A stretch of 64,000 bases of DNA from Streptococcaceae bacterium ESL0687 (GTDB taxonomy: Bacteria; Bacillota; Bacilli; Lactobacillales; Streptococcaceae). Position numbers and translations under genes: made by a program. The stretch lies in the NCBI GenBank assembly GCA_029392475.1, contig CP113940.1:310001-374000 (forward strand), given 5' to 3'. Below the pieces are notes generated by a model, which saw only the letters and a program-made list of their open reading frames with translations, had not been told where the DNA came from and ran no database searches. How positions within the stretch are numbered: the first letter of the stretch is position 1; each line of letters opens with the position of its first letter. This document shows, in pieces, positions 45,712 to 55,661 of this stretch.

Positions 45712-46593
45712 TTCGCTAATTAAATTTAAGAAGCTTTGGCTGTCATGACCATAAGCCACACGTACCCTATTTAGGGTAAAAATTCCATCATCAATACTTG
45801 CAAGTCCTGGGTTGGTTGTAAGTCCCATTTTATAGCCAGCATCTTTTGCAAGAATTCCAGTATCATCATTGTAGCGCCCTGATGGGTAGCAAATGACACT
45901 TGTGTCTTGATTCAAGAGTTTATCAAGTCCTTTTTTCGACTCAACTAATTGATAGCTTGCTTCCTCATCACTAGCCTGTCCTAGGTCAATATGGTCAACC
46001 GTATGACTCTCAATAGTAATTAGAGGATCCTTGTTAATTTGAAGCAACTGGTCATCTGTCATTTTATCAAGACCATCTTTCATATTCCAAATGGACATAA
46101 TAGTTGCTTTCATCTTAAGTTTATCAAGGACGGGTTGGGCATTTTTCATATTATCAACATAACCATCATCAAGGGTCACCCAAACAATCTTGTCAGCGGG
46201 TTTTTCATTTTTAGTTAAAACCCTATAGGCTTCATCAGGACTTAAGGTGTAGTAGCCTGCATCCTTGAGAGTCTTCATCTCCATCTCAAATTCAGCTGGT
46301 GGGACAAATAAGGTATTTCCGTCTACAACTTCTGAGATATGATGGTACATAAGGATGGGAAACTTGATAGTGGTATCAGATTTTTTCCAACTTACCTTGC
46401 TTGTAGTCTCGTCACTTGATTGAGAAGAAGAGCTTTCCTTACTGGTCGTCCCTTCCTGGCTGCTTGTTTGACTGCTGTCACTTGTCTGAACATGGCTTTT
46501 TGAGCTTGAATTAAATTTTTGGTAACCAAAACCAATGATTAGACCGACTGCTAGTCCTAGTAGTACATACTTAAAAAGTTTTCTTATTTTCAT
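45709..46593 (-). CDS. Polysaccharide deacetylase family protein (NodB domain)
   Basis: Secreted or membrane-anchored deacetylase of 294 residues: an N-terminal signal anchor (YVLLGLAVGLIIGFGY), a Ser/Thr/Gln-rich linker to about residue 70, then a NodB domain with PILMYHHIS, the catalytic TLDDGY (D and metal Asp) and SHTVDH (metal His). It may remove acetyl groups from peptidoglycan or another surface glycan, as PgdA/xynD-type proteins do in lactococci; the substrate is not shown. No Shine-Dalgarno is visible: an extended -10 (TGCTATAAT) ends 6 bases before the ATG, so the mRNA may be leaderless. Confidence 0.88.
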   Translation of the reverse strand: MKIRKLFKYVLLGLAVGLIIGFGYQKFNSSSKSHVQTSDSSQTSSQEGTTSKESSSSQSSDETTSKVSWKKSDTTIKFPILMYHHISEVVDGNTLFVPPAEFEMEMKTLKDAGYYTLSPDEAYRVLTKNEKPADKIVWVTLDDGYVDNMKNAQPVLDKLKMKATIMSIWNMKDGLDKMTDDQLLQINKDPLITIESHTVDHIDLGQASDEEASYQLVESKKGLDKLLNQDTSVICYPSGRYNDDTGILAKDAGYKMGLTTNPGLASIDDGIFTLNRVRVAYGHDSQSFLNLISE

Positions 46594-46599
46594 AGATGT

Positions 46600-46628
46600 A
46601 TTATAGCATTAAAAAGTTTAAATATTAA
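46600..46628 (-). promoter_or_regulatory. Promoter of the deacetylase gene (possibly leaderless)
   Basis: On the minus strand TTAATA (46628-46623), 17-bp spacer, TATAAT (46605-46600) with TGC before it. The start ATG is at 46593. Confidence 0.7.
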
Positions 46629-46675
46629 GTATTTTTGTAGGGCCTGTAGTAAAATGAACTTAGGTGAATGAATAT

Positions 46676-46939
46676 ATGAAAAATTTATTATTAAAAATGG
46701 TCTATTTTTATCAGCGGAGGATTTCTCCCTTAACAGGACCGACTTGCAGATACCACCCCACTTGTTCAAACTACATGATTGATGCCATTAAAATTCACGG
46801 AGCATTTTTAGGTACTATCATGGGTCTGGCAAGAATTTTAAGGTGTAATCCCCTTGTAAAAGGTGGAATTGATTATGTGCCTGAGAAATTTACCTTGAGG
46901 CGCAATAAGGATTCGAGGCAAATAAAAAACAAAAATTGA
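46676..46939 (+). CDS. yidD: Membrane protein insertion efficiency factor YidD
   Basis: An 87-residue protein that aids YidC-dependent membrane insertion. The signature [31 protein letters not shown] (two Cys) is complete but I quote only the family positions: [10 protein letters not shown] at about residues 22-31. AGGTGA (46662-46667) is 8 bases before ATG 46676; GTG 46664 overlaps it and is rejected. Confidence 0.93.
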   Translation: MKNLLLKMVYFYQRRISPLTGPTCRYHPTCSNYMIDAIKIHGAFLGTIMGLARILRCNPLVKGGIDYVPEKFTLRRNKDSRQIKNKN

Positions 46940-47005
46940 AAATTTTATAATCAGTCTTTAAATTTATCATCAAAGTGTCTATTAATTTATCGAATTAAGT
47001 AAATA

Positions 47006-47014
47006 TGATATAAT
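47006..47014 (+). promoter_or_regulatory. Extended -10 promoter of uvrA
   Basis: TGATATAAT at 47006-47014 with TTTATC (46986-46991) as a weak -35. I find no LexA or HdiR-type box nearby. Confidence 0.6.
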
Positions 47015-47047
47015 CAGTTAATTCTTAATTGAGAACAGGAGGCACTT

Positions 47048-49888
47048 ATGGCCCAGGAAAATATTGTTGTACGCGGAGCACGTGTGCATAATTTAAAAAA
47101 TATAGATGTCACCATGCCAAGGAATAAGCTTGTAGTAGTAACAGGACTTTCAGGTTCAGGAAAGTCCAGTCTTGCCTTTGATACCATCTATGCTGAAGGA
47201 CAGAGGAGATATGTCGAAAGCCTTTCAGCCTATGCCAGACAATTTTTAGGAAATATGGATAAGCCTGATGTTGACAGCATTGATGGACTTAGTCCAGCCA
47301 TTTCAATTGATCAGAAGACGACCAGTAAAAATCCCAGGTCAACGGTTGGGACAGTAACTGAAATTAATGACTACCTGCGCCTTCTTTATGCCAGGGTTGG
47401 TATACCCATGTGTCCAAATGGTCATGGTCCAATCACAGCCCAATCACCAGAGCAGATTGTTGATCATGTTTTGGAACTTCCAGAAAGATCTAGGCTGCAA
47501 ATTCTAGCTCCAGTTGTCAGGGACAAAAAAGGGCAGCATAAAAAGACCTTTGAAAAAATTCAAAAGGAAGGGTATGTCCGCCTGAGAATCGATGGTGAGG
47601 TTTATGATATTGATCAGCTACCTGAACTAGATAAGAACAAGAAGCATAAGATTGAAATTATTGTTGACAGAATTGTTCTTAAAGAGGGTATTAGGGGCCG
47701 CTTGTTTGAGTCAGTCGAAAGTGCTCTCCATCTAGCTGAAGGTTACGTGATTATTGATAAGATGGACGGAACTGAGCTTCTCTTTAGTGAGCATTATGCC
47801 TGCCCGGTATGTGGCTTTACCGTTCCAGAACTTGAACCGAGATTATTCTCTTTCAATGCACCTTTTGGGTCTTGCCCTGACTGTGACGGTCTTGGAATTA
47901 AGCTTGAGGTGGATATTGACTTAGTAGTTCCTGATGAGACAAAGACCCTAAGAGAAGGAGCTCTTCTTCCTTGGAATCCAATTTCTTCAAACTATTATCC
48001 GCAAATGCTTGAGCAGGCCATGGATGTTTTTGAGATTGATATGGATCTTCCCTTTGAGGCTCTAGGTGAGGACCAAAAGAAGCTTATTCTTTATGGATCA
48101 GAGGGTGAAACCTTCCATTTCCACTATAAAAATGAGTTTAATGGGGTTCGTGACATCGATATTCCCTTTGAAGGTATAATCAATAACATCGAACGACGTT
48201 ACCGTGAGACAAATAGTGATTTTACCAGGGAGCAAATGAAGGGTTATATGACAGAGCTACCTTGTGCTAGCTGTCACGGATTAAGGTTAAACCCTCAGGC
48301 CCTATCTGTTGAAATCGATGGAAAAAATATCGGCGAATTGTCAAAATTGTCTATTGGAGATCATCTGACCTTTATAAACAGTCTCATTTTAAGTGAGAAT
48401 AGAGAGAAGATAGCAGGTCCTATCGTAAAAGAAATAAGTGACCGCTTGAGTTTCCTAAATAATGTGGGCCTTGACTATCTTACCCTTTCACGGGCTTCTG
48501 CCACCTTGTCAGGTGGAGAAAGTCAAAGGATTAGGCTAGCCACCCAGATTGGATCTAATCTAAGCGGGGTTCTTTATGTTTTAGATGAACCTTCCATTGG
48601 GCTTCACCAAAGGGATAATGACCGTTTGATTGATAGCTTAAAGAAGATGCGAGATCTGGGTAACACCCTAATTGTTGTTGAGCATGATGAGGATACCATG
48701 ATGGCAGCCGACTATTTGATTGATGTGGGTCCTGGAGCAGGTAGCTTAGGTGGGGAAATCATTGCCAGCGGGACACCAAAGCAGGTGGCCAGAAGTCGAA
48801 AATCAATAACCGGTCAATATCTGTCAGGCAAAAAGAAAATCCCTCTACCAGAAAAACGTCGTCCTTTTGATAAGGACCGTGTAATTGAGGTCAGAGGAGC
48901 CTCTGAGAATAACCTTAAGGATATCGATGTAGATTTTCCTTTGGGTGTTATGACAGCTGTAACTGGTGTATCCGGATCAGGAAAATCAACCTTGGTTAAT
49001 CAAATTCTTAAGAAGGCTTTAGCCCAAAAGATAAATAAAAATTCGGCCAAGCCAGGAAAACACAAGTCAGTTTCAGGATATGAGGGAATTGAAAAATTAA
49101 TTGATATTGACCAAAGCCCAATTGGTAGAACACCTAGATCAAATCCGGCTACTTATACTAGTGTTTTTGATGACATAAGGGATTTATTTGCCCAAACCAA
49201 CGAAGCCAAGATTCGTGGCTACAAGAAGGGCCGTTTCTCCTTTAATGTCAAAGGTGGCCGCTGTGAGAATTGTAAGGGTGATGGGATTATAAAAATTGAG
49301 ATGCACTTCTTGCCTGATGTTTATGTAGCCTGTGAGGTTTGTAGGGGCAGAAGGTATAATAGTGAGACCCTTGAGGTTCACTATAAGGATAAAAATATTT
49401 CAGAAATCCTTGATATGCGCGTGTCAGACGCCCTTGAATTCTTCCGTCATATTCCAAAGATTGAAAGGAAGCTTCAGACCATAGTGGATGTGGGTCTTGG
49501 CTATGTTACCTTGGGACAACCTGCTACTACCTTATCAGGGGGAGAGGCGCAAAGGATGAAGCTTGCCAGTGAACTTCAAAAACGCTCAACAGGTAAGAAT
49601 ATTTATATCCTTGATGAACCAACAACAGGACTTCATACAGAAGATATTTATCATCTTTTAAAAGTTTTAGACAGGCTGGCTGATGCAGGCAATACAATTA
49701 TTGTCATTGAACATAACTTAGATGTTATAAAGACAGCAGACTATGTTATTGATTTGGGCCCTGAAGGTGGTGCAAAAGGTGGTAATCTCTTATGCGCAGG
49801 AACGCCTGAGGAAATTGCAGCCTGTGACTTAAGCTATACAGGAAAATATTTGAAAGGAAAACTAGAAAATGAACCAAAATCAAAATAA
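47048..49888 (+). CDS. uvrA: Excinuclease ABC subunit UvrA
   Basis: DNA damage sensor of nucleotide excision repair, 946 residues, a dimer with two ABC ATPase modules. Walker [11 protein letters not shown] near residue 35 and [10 protein letters not shown] near 645, signatures [12 protein letters not shown] and [12 protein letters not shown], and two zinc modules (CPVCGF with [16 protein letters not shown] with [10 protein letters not shown]). RBS AACAGGAGG before ATG 47048. Its last 20 bases overlap the small repeat-protein gene. Confidence 0.97.
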   Translation: MAQENIVVRGARVHNLKNIDVTMPRNKLVVVTGLSGSGKSSLAFDTIYAEGQRRYVESLSAYARQFLGNMDKPDVDSIDGLSPAISIDQKTTSKNPRSTVGTVTEINDYLRLLYARVGIPMCPNGHGPITAQSPEQIVDHVLELPERSRLQILAPVVRDKKGQHKKTFEKIQKEGYVRLRIDGEVYDIDQLPELDKNKKHKIEIIVDRIVLKEGIRGRLFESVESALHLAEGYVIIDKMDGTELLFSEHYACPVCGFTVPELEPRLFSFNAPFGSCPDCDGLGIKLEVDIDLVVPDETKTLREGALLPWNPISSNYYPQMLEQAMDVFEIDMDLPFEALGEDQKKLILYGSEGETFHFHYKNEFNGVRDIDIPFEGIINNIERRYRETNSDFTREQMKGYMTELPCASCHGLRLNPQALSVEIDGKNIGELSKLSIGDHLTFINSLILSENREKIAGPIVKEISDRLSFLNNVGLDYLTLSRASATLSGGESQRIRLATQIGSNLSGVLYVLDEPSIGLHQRDNDRLIDSLKKMRDLGNTLIVVEHDEDTMMAADYLIDVGPGAGSLGGEIIASGTPKQVARSRKSITGQYLSGKKKIPLPEKRRPFDKDRVIEVRGASENNLKDIDVDFPLGVMTAVTGVSGSGKSTLVNQILKKALAQKINKNSAKPGKHKSVSGYEGIEKLIDIDQSPIGRTPRSNPATYTSVFDDIRDLFAQTNEAKIRGYKKGRFSFNVKGGRCENCKGDGIIKIEMHFLPDVYVACEVCRGRRYNSETLEVHYKDKNISEILDMRVSDALEFFRHIPKIERKLQTIVDVGLGYVTLGQPATTLSGGEAQRMKLASELQKRSTGKNIYILDEPTTGLHTEDIYHLLKVLDRLADAGNTIIVIEHNLDVIKTADYVIDLGPEGGAKGGNLLCAGTPEEIAACDLSYTGKYLKGKLENEPKSK

Positions 49889-50123
49889 AGAAGAATTAAT
49901 TGAAAAATTACAAGAAAAAGGGACAACTAATGTTCCAACAGATCTTGATTCTAAGGATGATCTAGTCCACGGAACAACAAATATTGGAGATGATTCAGAA
50001 CCAAAAAATTATATTGACCGAGGAACAACAAATATTCCAACAGAAGAAGGAATTGAAGCAGACCTTGAAGAAGAAAAAGCTCGAACAACTAATGTTCCAG
50101 AAGATTTAGCACAAGATAAATAA
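49869..50123 (+). CDS. Small acidic TTN-repeat protein, unknown function
   Basis: I do not recognise this 84-residue protein. It carries the motif [G/R]TTN[V/I] four times, at residues 18-22, 35-39, 52-56 and 72-76; the spacings are 17, 17 and 20 residues. It is rich in Glu, Asp, Asn, Thr and Lys, acidic, without Cys or Trp, and likely disordered. It starts with ATG 49869 inside the end of uvrA, preceded by GAAAGGAAAA, and is followed after 8 bp by pepP, so it is probably translated within the operon. DNA copies of the repeat are still similar (GGAACAACAAATATT twice), pointing to recent duplication. Confidence 0.8.
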   Translation: MNQNQNKEELIEKLQEKGTTNVPTDLDSKDDLVHGTTNIGDDSEPKNYIDRGTTNIPTEEGIEADLEEEKARTTNVPEDLAQDK

Positions 50124-50131
50124 AGGGGGTT

Positions 50132-51193
50132 ATGGTGAAAAGAATTGATAGATTAAGAAATTTGATGAAGGAGAAGGAAGTTAGTGCCTTATTGGTTAAT
50201 AACCTTAAAAACATTTACTACCTTTCTAATTTTTCAGGGACTGAGGCAACTATCCTTGTGACAGAAAAAAATCAGTATTTTTTCACTGATGCTAGGTATA
50301 CCTTAATAGCCAAAAATCTTGTTAAGGATTTTGAAATTATTGAGAGCCGCACACCCTTAAAAGAAGTTTCTGCTATCCTTGCTTCCGAAGGAATAAAGGA
50401 CCTACAATTTGAAAGTCAAATATCTTATGGTCAATTTTTAGCCATGGAAGAAGAACTTAGGAATATAAATCTTAAGGCTTCTGACAACCTGATTGAAGAG
50501 CTCAGAACTATTAAGGATGCTGAAGAAATTAAGACCATCCGCAAGGCTTGTTCGATTTCAGACAAGGCCTTCGATGAACTTTTGAACTATGTTAAACCCG
50601 GACTTAGTGAACTTGAGCTGGCAAACTTTCTTGATTTTAAAATGAGAGAATTTGGAGCTTCATCCGTAAGTTTTGAAACAATTGTGGCAAGTGGTGCTAG
50701 ATCAAGCATGCCCCACGGGGTTGCTTCTAATAAGATTATAGAGGCAGGAGATACCATAACTTTTGATTTTGGCTGCTATTACAATCACTATGTTAGTGAT
50801 ATGACTAGAACCATCTTCCTAGGTCAGCCAAGTGATAAGATGATTGAAATCTATAATACAGTCCTTGATAGCAATAACACCTTGATTTCTGAAACAAGAG
50901 CGGGTCTAGCCTATTCTGACTATGATTTAATTGCTAGAAAAGTTATCGAAGAAGCAGGTTACGGAGACAATTTTACCCACGGAATTGGTCATGGAATTGG
51001 TTTAGATATTCATGAGGACCCCTTCTTTGGTAAAAATTCAAAAGGTCACATTAAGGCTGGGATGACCATTACTGATGAACCTGGAATTTATATCGATAAC
51101 TATGGTGGCGTTCGAATTGAGGATGATTTACTTGTTACAGAAGAAGGTTGTGAACTTTTAACGCTTGCTAGCAAGGATTTAATAATTCTTTAG
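50132..51193 (+). CDS. pepP: Xaa-Pro aminopeptidase PepP
   Basis: Cytoplasmic metallopeptidase of family M24B that removes the N-terminal residue before proline, 353 residues, like lactococcal PepP. Metal ligands are seen in DFGCYYNHYVSDMTRT (two Asp), GIGHGIGLDIHEDP (His), TDEPGIYIDN (Glu) and RIEDDLLV (Glu). AAAGGGGG precedes ATG 50132 and GTG 50135, either of which could be used. The efp gene is downstream, the same pairing as in related species. Confidence 0.94.
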   Translation: MVKRIDRLRNLMKEKEVSALLVNNLKNIYYLSNFSGTEATILVTEKNQYFFTDARYTLIAKNLVKDFEIIESRTPLKEVSAILASEGIKDLQFESQISYGQFLAMEEELRNINLKASDNLIEELRTIKDAEEIKTIRKACSISDKAFDELLNYVKPGLSELELANFLDFKMREFGASSVSFETIVASGARSSMPHGVASNKIIEAGDTITFDFGCYYNHYVSDMTRTIFLGQPSDKMIEIYNTVLDSNNTLISETRAGLAYSDYDLIARKVIEEAGYGDNFTHGIGHGIGLDIHEDPFFGKNSKGHIKAGMTITDEPGIYIDNYGGVRIEDDLLVTEEGCELLTLASKDLIIL

Positions 51194-51246
51194 CTAATAT
51201 GCTTTAAATCCTCTTTGATAAAAGGGGTGCTAAAAGCCTATAAATA

Positions 51247-51255
51247 TGTTAAAAT
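51247..51255 (+). promoter_or_regulatory. Extended -10 promoter of efp
   Basis: TGTTAAAAT at 51247-51255. CCTCTTT/AAAGGGG at 51210-51227 forms a 7-bp hairpin just upstream but has no T tail. Confidence 0.55.
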
Positions 51256-51290
51256 ATGAAAGAAATTTAGATTAGGAGATTTTTAATAAA

Positions 51291-51851
51291 ATGGTAGCAG
51301 CAAATGAATTAAAAGCAGGAATGACCTTTGAATCAGACGGTAAACTTCTGCGCGTTATTGAAGCAAGTCACCACAAACCAGGTAAAGGGAACACAATCAT
51401 GCGTATGAAACTTCGTGATGTTCGTACTGGTGCAACAACTGAAACATCATTCCGTCCAGAGGAAAAATTTGAACAAGCGATTATTGAAACTCGCCCAGCT
51501 CAATACCTTTACCAAATGGATGATACAGCCTTCTTCATGGATGTTGAAACTTTCGACCAATATGAAATTCCAGTTGCTCAAGTTGCTGAGGAACTTAAAT
51601 ATGTTCTTGAAAATGAAGAAATCAAAATTCAATTCTTCGGTACAGAAGTTATTGGACTTACACTTCCAACAACAGTAGTTCTTACAGTTGCTGAAACTCA
51701 ACCATCAATCAAGGGAGCAACAGTTACTGGATCAGGTAAACCTGCAACTATGGAAACAGGACTTGTTGTTAACGTTCCAGATTTCATTGAAGCTGGTGAA
51801 AAACTAGAAATCAATACTCAAACTGGTGCCTACCTAAAACGTGCTAACTAA
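51291..51851 (+). CDS. efp: Elongation factor P
   Basis: A 186-residue three-domain factor that rescues ribosomes stalled at polyproline. The tip residue is Lys32 in HHKPGKGNT, which in Bacillota may carry a modification. The domain II and III OB folds follow. Strong codon bias; RBS AGGAG. It heads efp-asp23-nusB. Confidence 0.97.
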   Translation: MVAANELKAGMTFESDGKLLRVIEASHHKPGKGNTIMRMKLRDVRTGATTETSFRPEEKFEQAIIETRPAQYLYQMDDTAFFMDVETFDQYEIPVAQVAEELKYVLENEEIKIQFFGTEVIGLTLPTTVVLTVAETQPSIKGATVTGSGKPATMETGLVVNVPDFIEAGEKLEINTQTGAYLKRAN

Positions 51852-51887
51852 TTTAGCTTAAGTTTTTAGGCCTAAGAAGGGATTAAT

Positions 51888-52292
51888 ATGAAGGATATAC
51901 ATGTTGAAAACCTAGGAACAGTAGTTATTTCACCTAGGGTCATTGAAACAATTGTAAATATCACAGCCTCACACATCGAAGGACTTTACTCTCTAAGAAA
52001 CAAGAGTTTTTCTGATATTTTAGGGAAAAAGGCTGAAGGACGTGGGGTCTATATTAGCCAGGACGAACAAGGTTTGGTTGATGTTGATATTTATGCATTC
52101 ATGATTTACGGAGTGAATGTTCCAAATGTTGCAATGCAAATGCAAAAAGAGGTTAAGGAAGTCGTTTATAACATGACAGGTATTGAAATCCACGATATCA
52201 ATATCCATGTTTCAGGAATTGTACCTGAGAAGACTCCAAAACCAAAACGTACAGATTTATTTGATGGGGGAGATTTTCTAGATGGCGAATAA
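51888..52292 (+). CDS. Asp23/Gls24 family envelope stress protein (YqhY-like)
   Basis: A 134-residue protein of the Asp23 family (DUF322), starting with DIHVENLGTVVISPRVIETIVNI and holding ASHIEGLYSL. In Bacillus the accBC-yqhY-nusB neighbourhood ties this family to acetyl-CoA carboxylase control; here no acc gene is next to it, but nusB follows with an 11-base overlap. The exact function is unknown. Confidence 0.9.
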   Translation: MKDIHVENLGTVVISPRVIETIVNITASHIEGLYSLRNKSFSDILGKKAEGRGVYISQDEQGLVDVDIYAFMIYGVNVPNVAMQMQKEVKEVVYNMTGIEIHDINIHVSGIVPEKTPKPKRTDLFDGGDFLDGE

Positions 52293-52689
52293 AAAGATGA
52301 GTCAGCATGAGATTCGTATGAGTGCTGTACAAGCTCTTTATTCTCTAGAACTGCAAGAAGAAGCATCGGTTAGTGATGTGATGGATTTTGTCATGTCATA
52401 CGATGAATTTCCAGAGAGCACTCCAAAATATTTGGAAACCTTAGTCCGCGGGGTACAGATAAATAAACACACGCTTGATGAAAAGATAGCTGAATTTATC
52501 AAAAGTCCTTGGTCAATTGAGAGGCTTACAAATATTGAACGTGTGATTTTACGTCTTGGAGCTTATGAAATTTTATACACTGAAACACCAAATGTTGTTG
52601 CAGTTAATGAAGCAATTGAACTTGCAAAAGATTTCAATGATGAAAAGGCAGCTAAATTCATAAACGGAGTACTAACCAATTTAGTATAG
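52282..52689 (+). CDS. nusB: Transcription antitermination factor NusB
   Basis: A 135-residue all-helical RNA-binding factor acting with NusE (S10) in rRNA antitermination. Typical: HEIRMSAVQALYSLEL at the start and the conserved VVAVNEAIELAKDFNDEKAAKFINGVL at the end (first 20: VVAVNEAIELAKDFNDEKAA). It overlaps the asp23 gene. A terminator follows directly. Confidence 0.95.
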   Translation: MANKKMSQHEIRMSAVQALYSLELQEEASVSDVMDFVMSYDEFPESTPKYLETLVRGVQINKHTLDEKIAEFIKSPWSIERLTNIERVILRLGAYEILYTETPNVVAVNEAIELAKDFNDEKAAKFINGVLTNLV

Positions 52690-52691
52690 CA

Positions 52692-52718
52692 AGAAGACGG
52701 TTTTTATCGTCTTTTTTT
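52692..52718 (+). terminator. Terminator of efp-asp23-nusB
   Basis: AAGACG/CGTCTT stem with an 8-nt loop and seven T. Confidence 0.8.
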
Positions 52719-52726
52719 GTTATAAT
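52718..52726 (+). promoter_or_regulatory. Extended -10 promoter of rapZ
   Basis: TGTTATAAT (52718-52726) begins in the T run of the previous terminator. Confidence 0.65.
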
Positions 52727-52782
52727 TAAAGGCAACATGGGACCCTTATTGATTTACTAGCAAGAAAAAAAGGAGAATGAAG

Positions 52783-53667
52783 ATGCTTGATTTAGTTATC
52801 GTTACAGGAATGAGCGGAGCTGGCAAAACAGTTGCTATCCAGTCCTTTGAGGACATGGGTTACTTTACAATCGATAATATGCCGCCTAATCTCATTGAGA
52901 AGTTTATCGGCCTACTTTCTACTGATGAAGAGGCAAGTATTAACAAACTTGCCATGGTAGTTGATATGAGATCACGCAGCTTTTTTGATGAGCTTCAAGA
53001 GGTTGTTAATGATTTAAGCGATTTGCCTTTAGTTAATTTTCGAATCTTATTTTTAGATGCCAGTGATACAGAACTTGTGGCCCGCTACAAGGAAACTAGA
53101 AGGAGTCATCCCCTAGCTAGTGATGGACGAGTTTTGGACGGTATTTTAAAGGAGCGTGAACTGTTAGCCCCTCTAAAATCATTTGCTCAAAATGTGGTTG
53201 ATACAACCAACATGTCACCAAGGAATTTACGCAGCCAGATTCTTGCAGACTTTTCTGATGATACGGTTCAATCATTTAGGATAGAAGTTATGAGTTTTGG
53301 CTTTAAATATGGCCTTCCCCTTGATGCAGATTTGGTCTTTGATGTTCGTTTTCTACCTAATCCCCATTATGTTCCTGACTTGCGTAATAAAACAGGAATG
53401 GATGAGGAGGTCTATGATTATGTCATGGCCTCTCAGGAATCAGATGATTTCTTTAAAAATCTCGAAAACTTACTTTTACCAATCATTCCAGGCTACGAAA
53501 GGGAAGGAAAATCAGTCCTTACTATTGCTGTTGGCTGTACTGGAGGCCAACATAGATCAGTTTCATTTGCTAGAAGGCTTGCGGCCAGTTTAAAAAATGC
53601 TGGCTGGAAGGTAAATGAGGTTCACAGAGACATGGATAAGAGAAAAGAGACAGTAAATAGATCATGA
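52783..53667 (+). CDS. rapZ: RNase adapter protein RapZ/YvcJ family
   Basis: A 294-residue nucleotide-binding protein. Walker [13 protein letters not shown] and the C-terminal [16 protein letters not shown] are family marks. In enterobacteria RapZ controls glucosamine-6-phosphate synthesis; in Bacillota YvcJ acts in competence and cell-wall control. AGGAG (52771-52775) is 7 bases before ATG 52783, which gives MLDLVIV; ATG 52777 is too close. It overlaps yvcK by 4 bases. Confidence 0.93.
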   Translation: MLDLVIVTGMSGAGKTVAIQSFEDMGYFTIDNMPPNLIEKFIGLLSTDEEASINKLAMVVDMRSRSFFDELQEVVNDLSDLPLVNFRILFLDASDTELVARYKETRRSHPLASDGRVLDGILKERELLAPLKSFAQNVVDTTNMSPRNLRSQILADFSDDTVQSFRIEVMSFGFKYGLPLDADLVFDVRFLPNPHYVPDLRNKTGMDEEVYDYVMASQESDDFFKNLENLLLPIIPGYEREGKSVLTIAVGCTGGQHRSVSFARRLAASLKNAGWKVNEVHRDMDKRKETVNRS

Positions 53668-54641
53668 GGAAAAGAAAGGTTGTAATAATTGGTGGAGGGA
53701 CTGGAATTCCTGTCCTTCTCCGTAGTTTAAGAAATGAGAATGTTGACCTTACTGCCATTGTGACCGTTGCTGACGATGGGGGGAGTAGTGGTCAGATAAT
53801 TAATGCCATTGGAATGGCACCACCTGGAGATTTAAGGAATGTTTTGGTTGCCATGAGTGACATGCCCAAGTTCTATGAGCGTGTATTTCAATACCGTTTT
53901 AAGGAGACAGATGGCTCTCTTGCCGGGCATCCTTTGGGTAATTTAATTATTGCAGGAATTAGTGAAATGCAGGGTTCAACCTATAATGCCATTCAGATTC
54001 TTGCTAAATTTCTTCATATTGATGGAAATGTTTTCCCGTCCAGTGAGCAGGGTCTTACCCTTCATGCGGTTTTTGAAGATGGTCATGAGGTGGTCGGAGA
54101 AAGTAACATTGCAGGTTATAAGGGGCAAATTGATCATGTCTACGTGACCAATACCTGTAACGGTGAAAAACCAAAGGCCAGTCGTAAGGTAGTCAAGGCC
54201 ATAATGGAAGCTGATACTATTGTTGTTGGACCTGGAAGTCTATTTACCAGTATCTTGCCTAATATGGTAATTGATGAAATTGGCCAGGCCCTTCTTGAAA
54301 CCAAGGCACAAATTGTTTATGTCTGCAACATAATGACCCAAAGGGGCGAAACAGAGCATTTTACAGATGCAGAGCACGTCCGGGTCCTTCATAAGCATCT
54401 TGGTCAAAGATTTATCGATACCGTTTTGGTTAATATTGAAGAGGTTCCAAAGGAATACATGAATACCCATAAGTTTGATGAGTACCTTGTTCAGGTTGAT
54501 CATGACTTTAAGGGTTTGAACCAGGAGGTTGGAAGAATTATCTCTGCTAACTTCTTAAAGCTTGAAAATGGAGGGGCCTTCCATGACGGGGACCGTATTG
54601 CCAAGGAGATTTTGAGGATTAGTGAAAGGGTACTGCCATGA
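53664..54641 (+). CDS. yvcK: Gluconeogenesis factor YvcK/MgfK family
   Basis: A 325-residue protein that binds UDP-sugars (UDP-GlcNAc) and links carbon state to cell shape and peptidoglycan synthesis. The Rossmann-like start [14 protein letters not shown] and [14 protein letters not shown] are typical. It is coupled to rapZ and whiA by 4-base overlaps, the standard rapZ-yvcK-whiA block. Confidence 0.93.
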   Translation: MRKRKVVIIGGGTGIPVLLRSLRNENVDLTAIVTVADDGGSSGQIINAIGMAPPGDLRNVLVAMSDMPKFYERVFQYRFKETDGSLAGHPLGNLIIAGISEMQGSTYNAIQILAKFLHIDGNVFPSSEQGLTLHAVFEDGHEVVGESNIAGYKGQIDHVYVTNTCNGEKPKASRKVVKAIMEADTIVVGPGSLFTSILPNMVIDEIGQALLETKAQIVYVCNIMTQRGETEHFTDAEHVRVLHKHLGQRFIDTVLVNIEEVPKEYMNTHKFDEYLVQVDHDFKGLNQEVGRIISANFLKLENGGAFHDGDRIAKEILRISERVLP

Positions 54642-55561
54642 GTTTTTCAACTGAAGTAAAAAAGGAATTAACCTCTTTGGATGAGAGCCCAGTTGTCTTA
54701 ATGGCCCTAATTAGAATGAACGGCTCCCTTGGACTAGCAAGGGAGCTTACGCTTTCTATTAGTACGGAAAATGCGACAACGGCTCGTTATACCTATAATC
54801 TTCTGATGAAACTCTACCAGATTAAATCAGAGATTAAAACCCAGCAGAAGACAACCCTCTCTAAAAATCGGATTTATACTGTTTATATAGATAAAAATGT
54901 AAACCGTCTTCTGGATGATTTAGACCTAGCTGATGGCCTTCTTCTTGATAACGGGATTCCAGGATCAATTAAATATGATGACAAAAAAAGTGTTCTTTAT
55001 CTGAGGGGTGTTTTTTTATCAAGCGGGAATATTAGTGACCCTGAAAGTGGTAAATACCATTTGGAACTTGCCTCAGTCTATCAGGATCATGCCCAGGATT
55101 TAAAGGAAGTCCTTGAAAATCTAGGTTTTAATGCCCGGGTCCTTGAGAGGAAAAATCGCTATATTGTATATCTAACAAATTCAGAACAGATTATGGATTT
55201 TTTAACTATGATTGGGGCCATGAATGCAAGGCTTAAATATGAAAATGCTAAAATTATCAAGGAAATGAGAAATCAGGCTAATAGGCGGGCTAATTTTGAA
55301 ACAGCAAATCTTGGAAAGACCGTCAATGCTTCCTATGATATGATTGAAAAAATTAAACTTCTTGATGAGAAGTTGGGCCTTGACCAGCTACCTGAAAATC
55401 TATCGGAGATTGCAAGAATTAGGCTCAAAAATCCTGATTTGACCATTAAGGAACTAGGAGAGACTATGTCACCTCCTTTGGGGAAAAGTGGGGTCAACCA
55501 TAGGTTACGTAAACTTAGTCAGCTGGCTCAAAGCTATATTGAGGATGGTAAAAATAGTTAA
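54638..55561 (+). CDS. whiA: DNA-binding protein WhiA
   Basis: A 307-residue protein with an N-terminal LAGLIDADG-like domain and a C-terminal helix-turn-helix (LTIKELGETMSPPLGKSGVN). In Bacillus it affects division and chromosome segregation. No transposase or nuclease motif is seen. Last gene of the block; no clear terminator before the fru promoter. Confidence 0.93.
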   Translation: MSFSTEVKKELTSLDESPVVLMALIRMNGSLGLARELTLSISTENATTARYTYNLLMKLYQIKSEIKTQQKTTLSKNRIYTVYIDKNVNRLLDDLDLADGLLLDNGIPGSIKYDDKKSVLYLRGVFLSSGNISDPESGKYHLELASVYQDHAQDLKEVLENLGFNARVLERKNRYIVYLTNSEQIMDFLTMIGAMNARLKYENAKIIKEMRNQANRRANFETANLGKTVNASYDMIEKIKLLDEKLGLDQLPENLSEIARIRLKNPDLTIKELGETMSPPLGKSGVNHRLRKLSQLAQSYIEDGKNS

Positions 55562-55601
55562 TTTTAAAGTAGTAAAAAGTGCGAGTTATGATTTTTTTTG
55601 A

Positions 55602-55629
55602 TTGACTTTGAACGATTATGGTGTATAAT
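55602..55629 (+). promoter_or_regulatory. Promoter of fruR-fruK-fruA
   Basis: TTGACT (55602-55607), 16-bp spacer, TATAAT (55624-55629). Confidence 0.8.
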
Positions 55630-55634
55630 TAAGA

Positions 55635-55649
55635 TGGAAACGGTTTCCA
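55635..55649 (+). promoter_or_regulatory. cre site (CcpA) in the fru promoter
   Basis: TGGAAACGGTTTCCA is a perfect 7-bp inverted repeat around one G and a classical cre. It covers the predicted transcription start, so CcpA with HPr-Ser-P should block the operon when glucose is present. Confidence 0.85.
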
Positions 55650-55661
55650 CAAGGAGAATAT

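Noticed and set aside
46940-47047. SOS box before uvrA
   Set aside because: No CGAAC-N4-GTTCG or comparable inverted repeat; CGAATTAAG is not a match.
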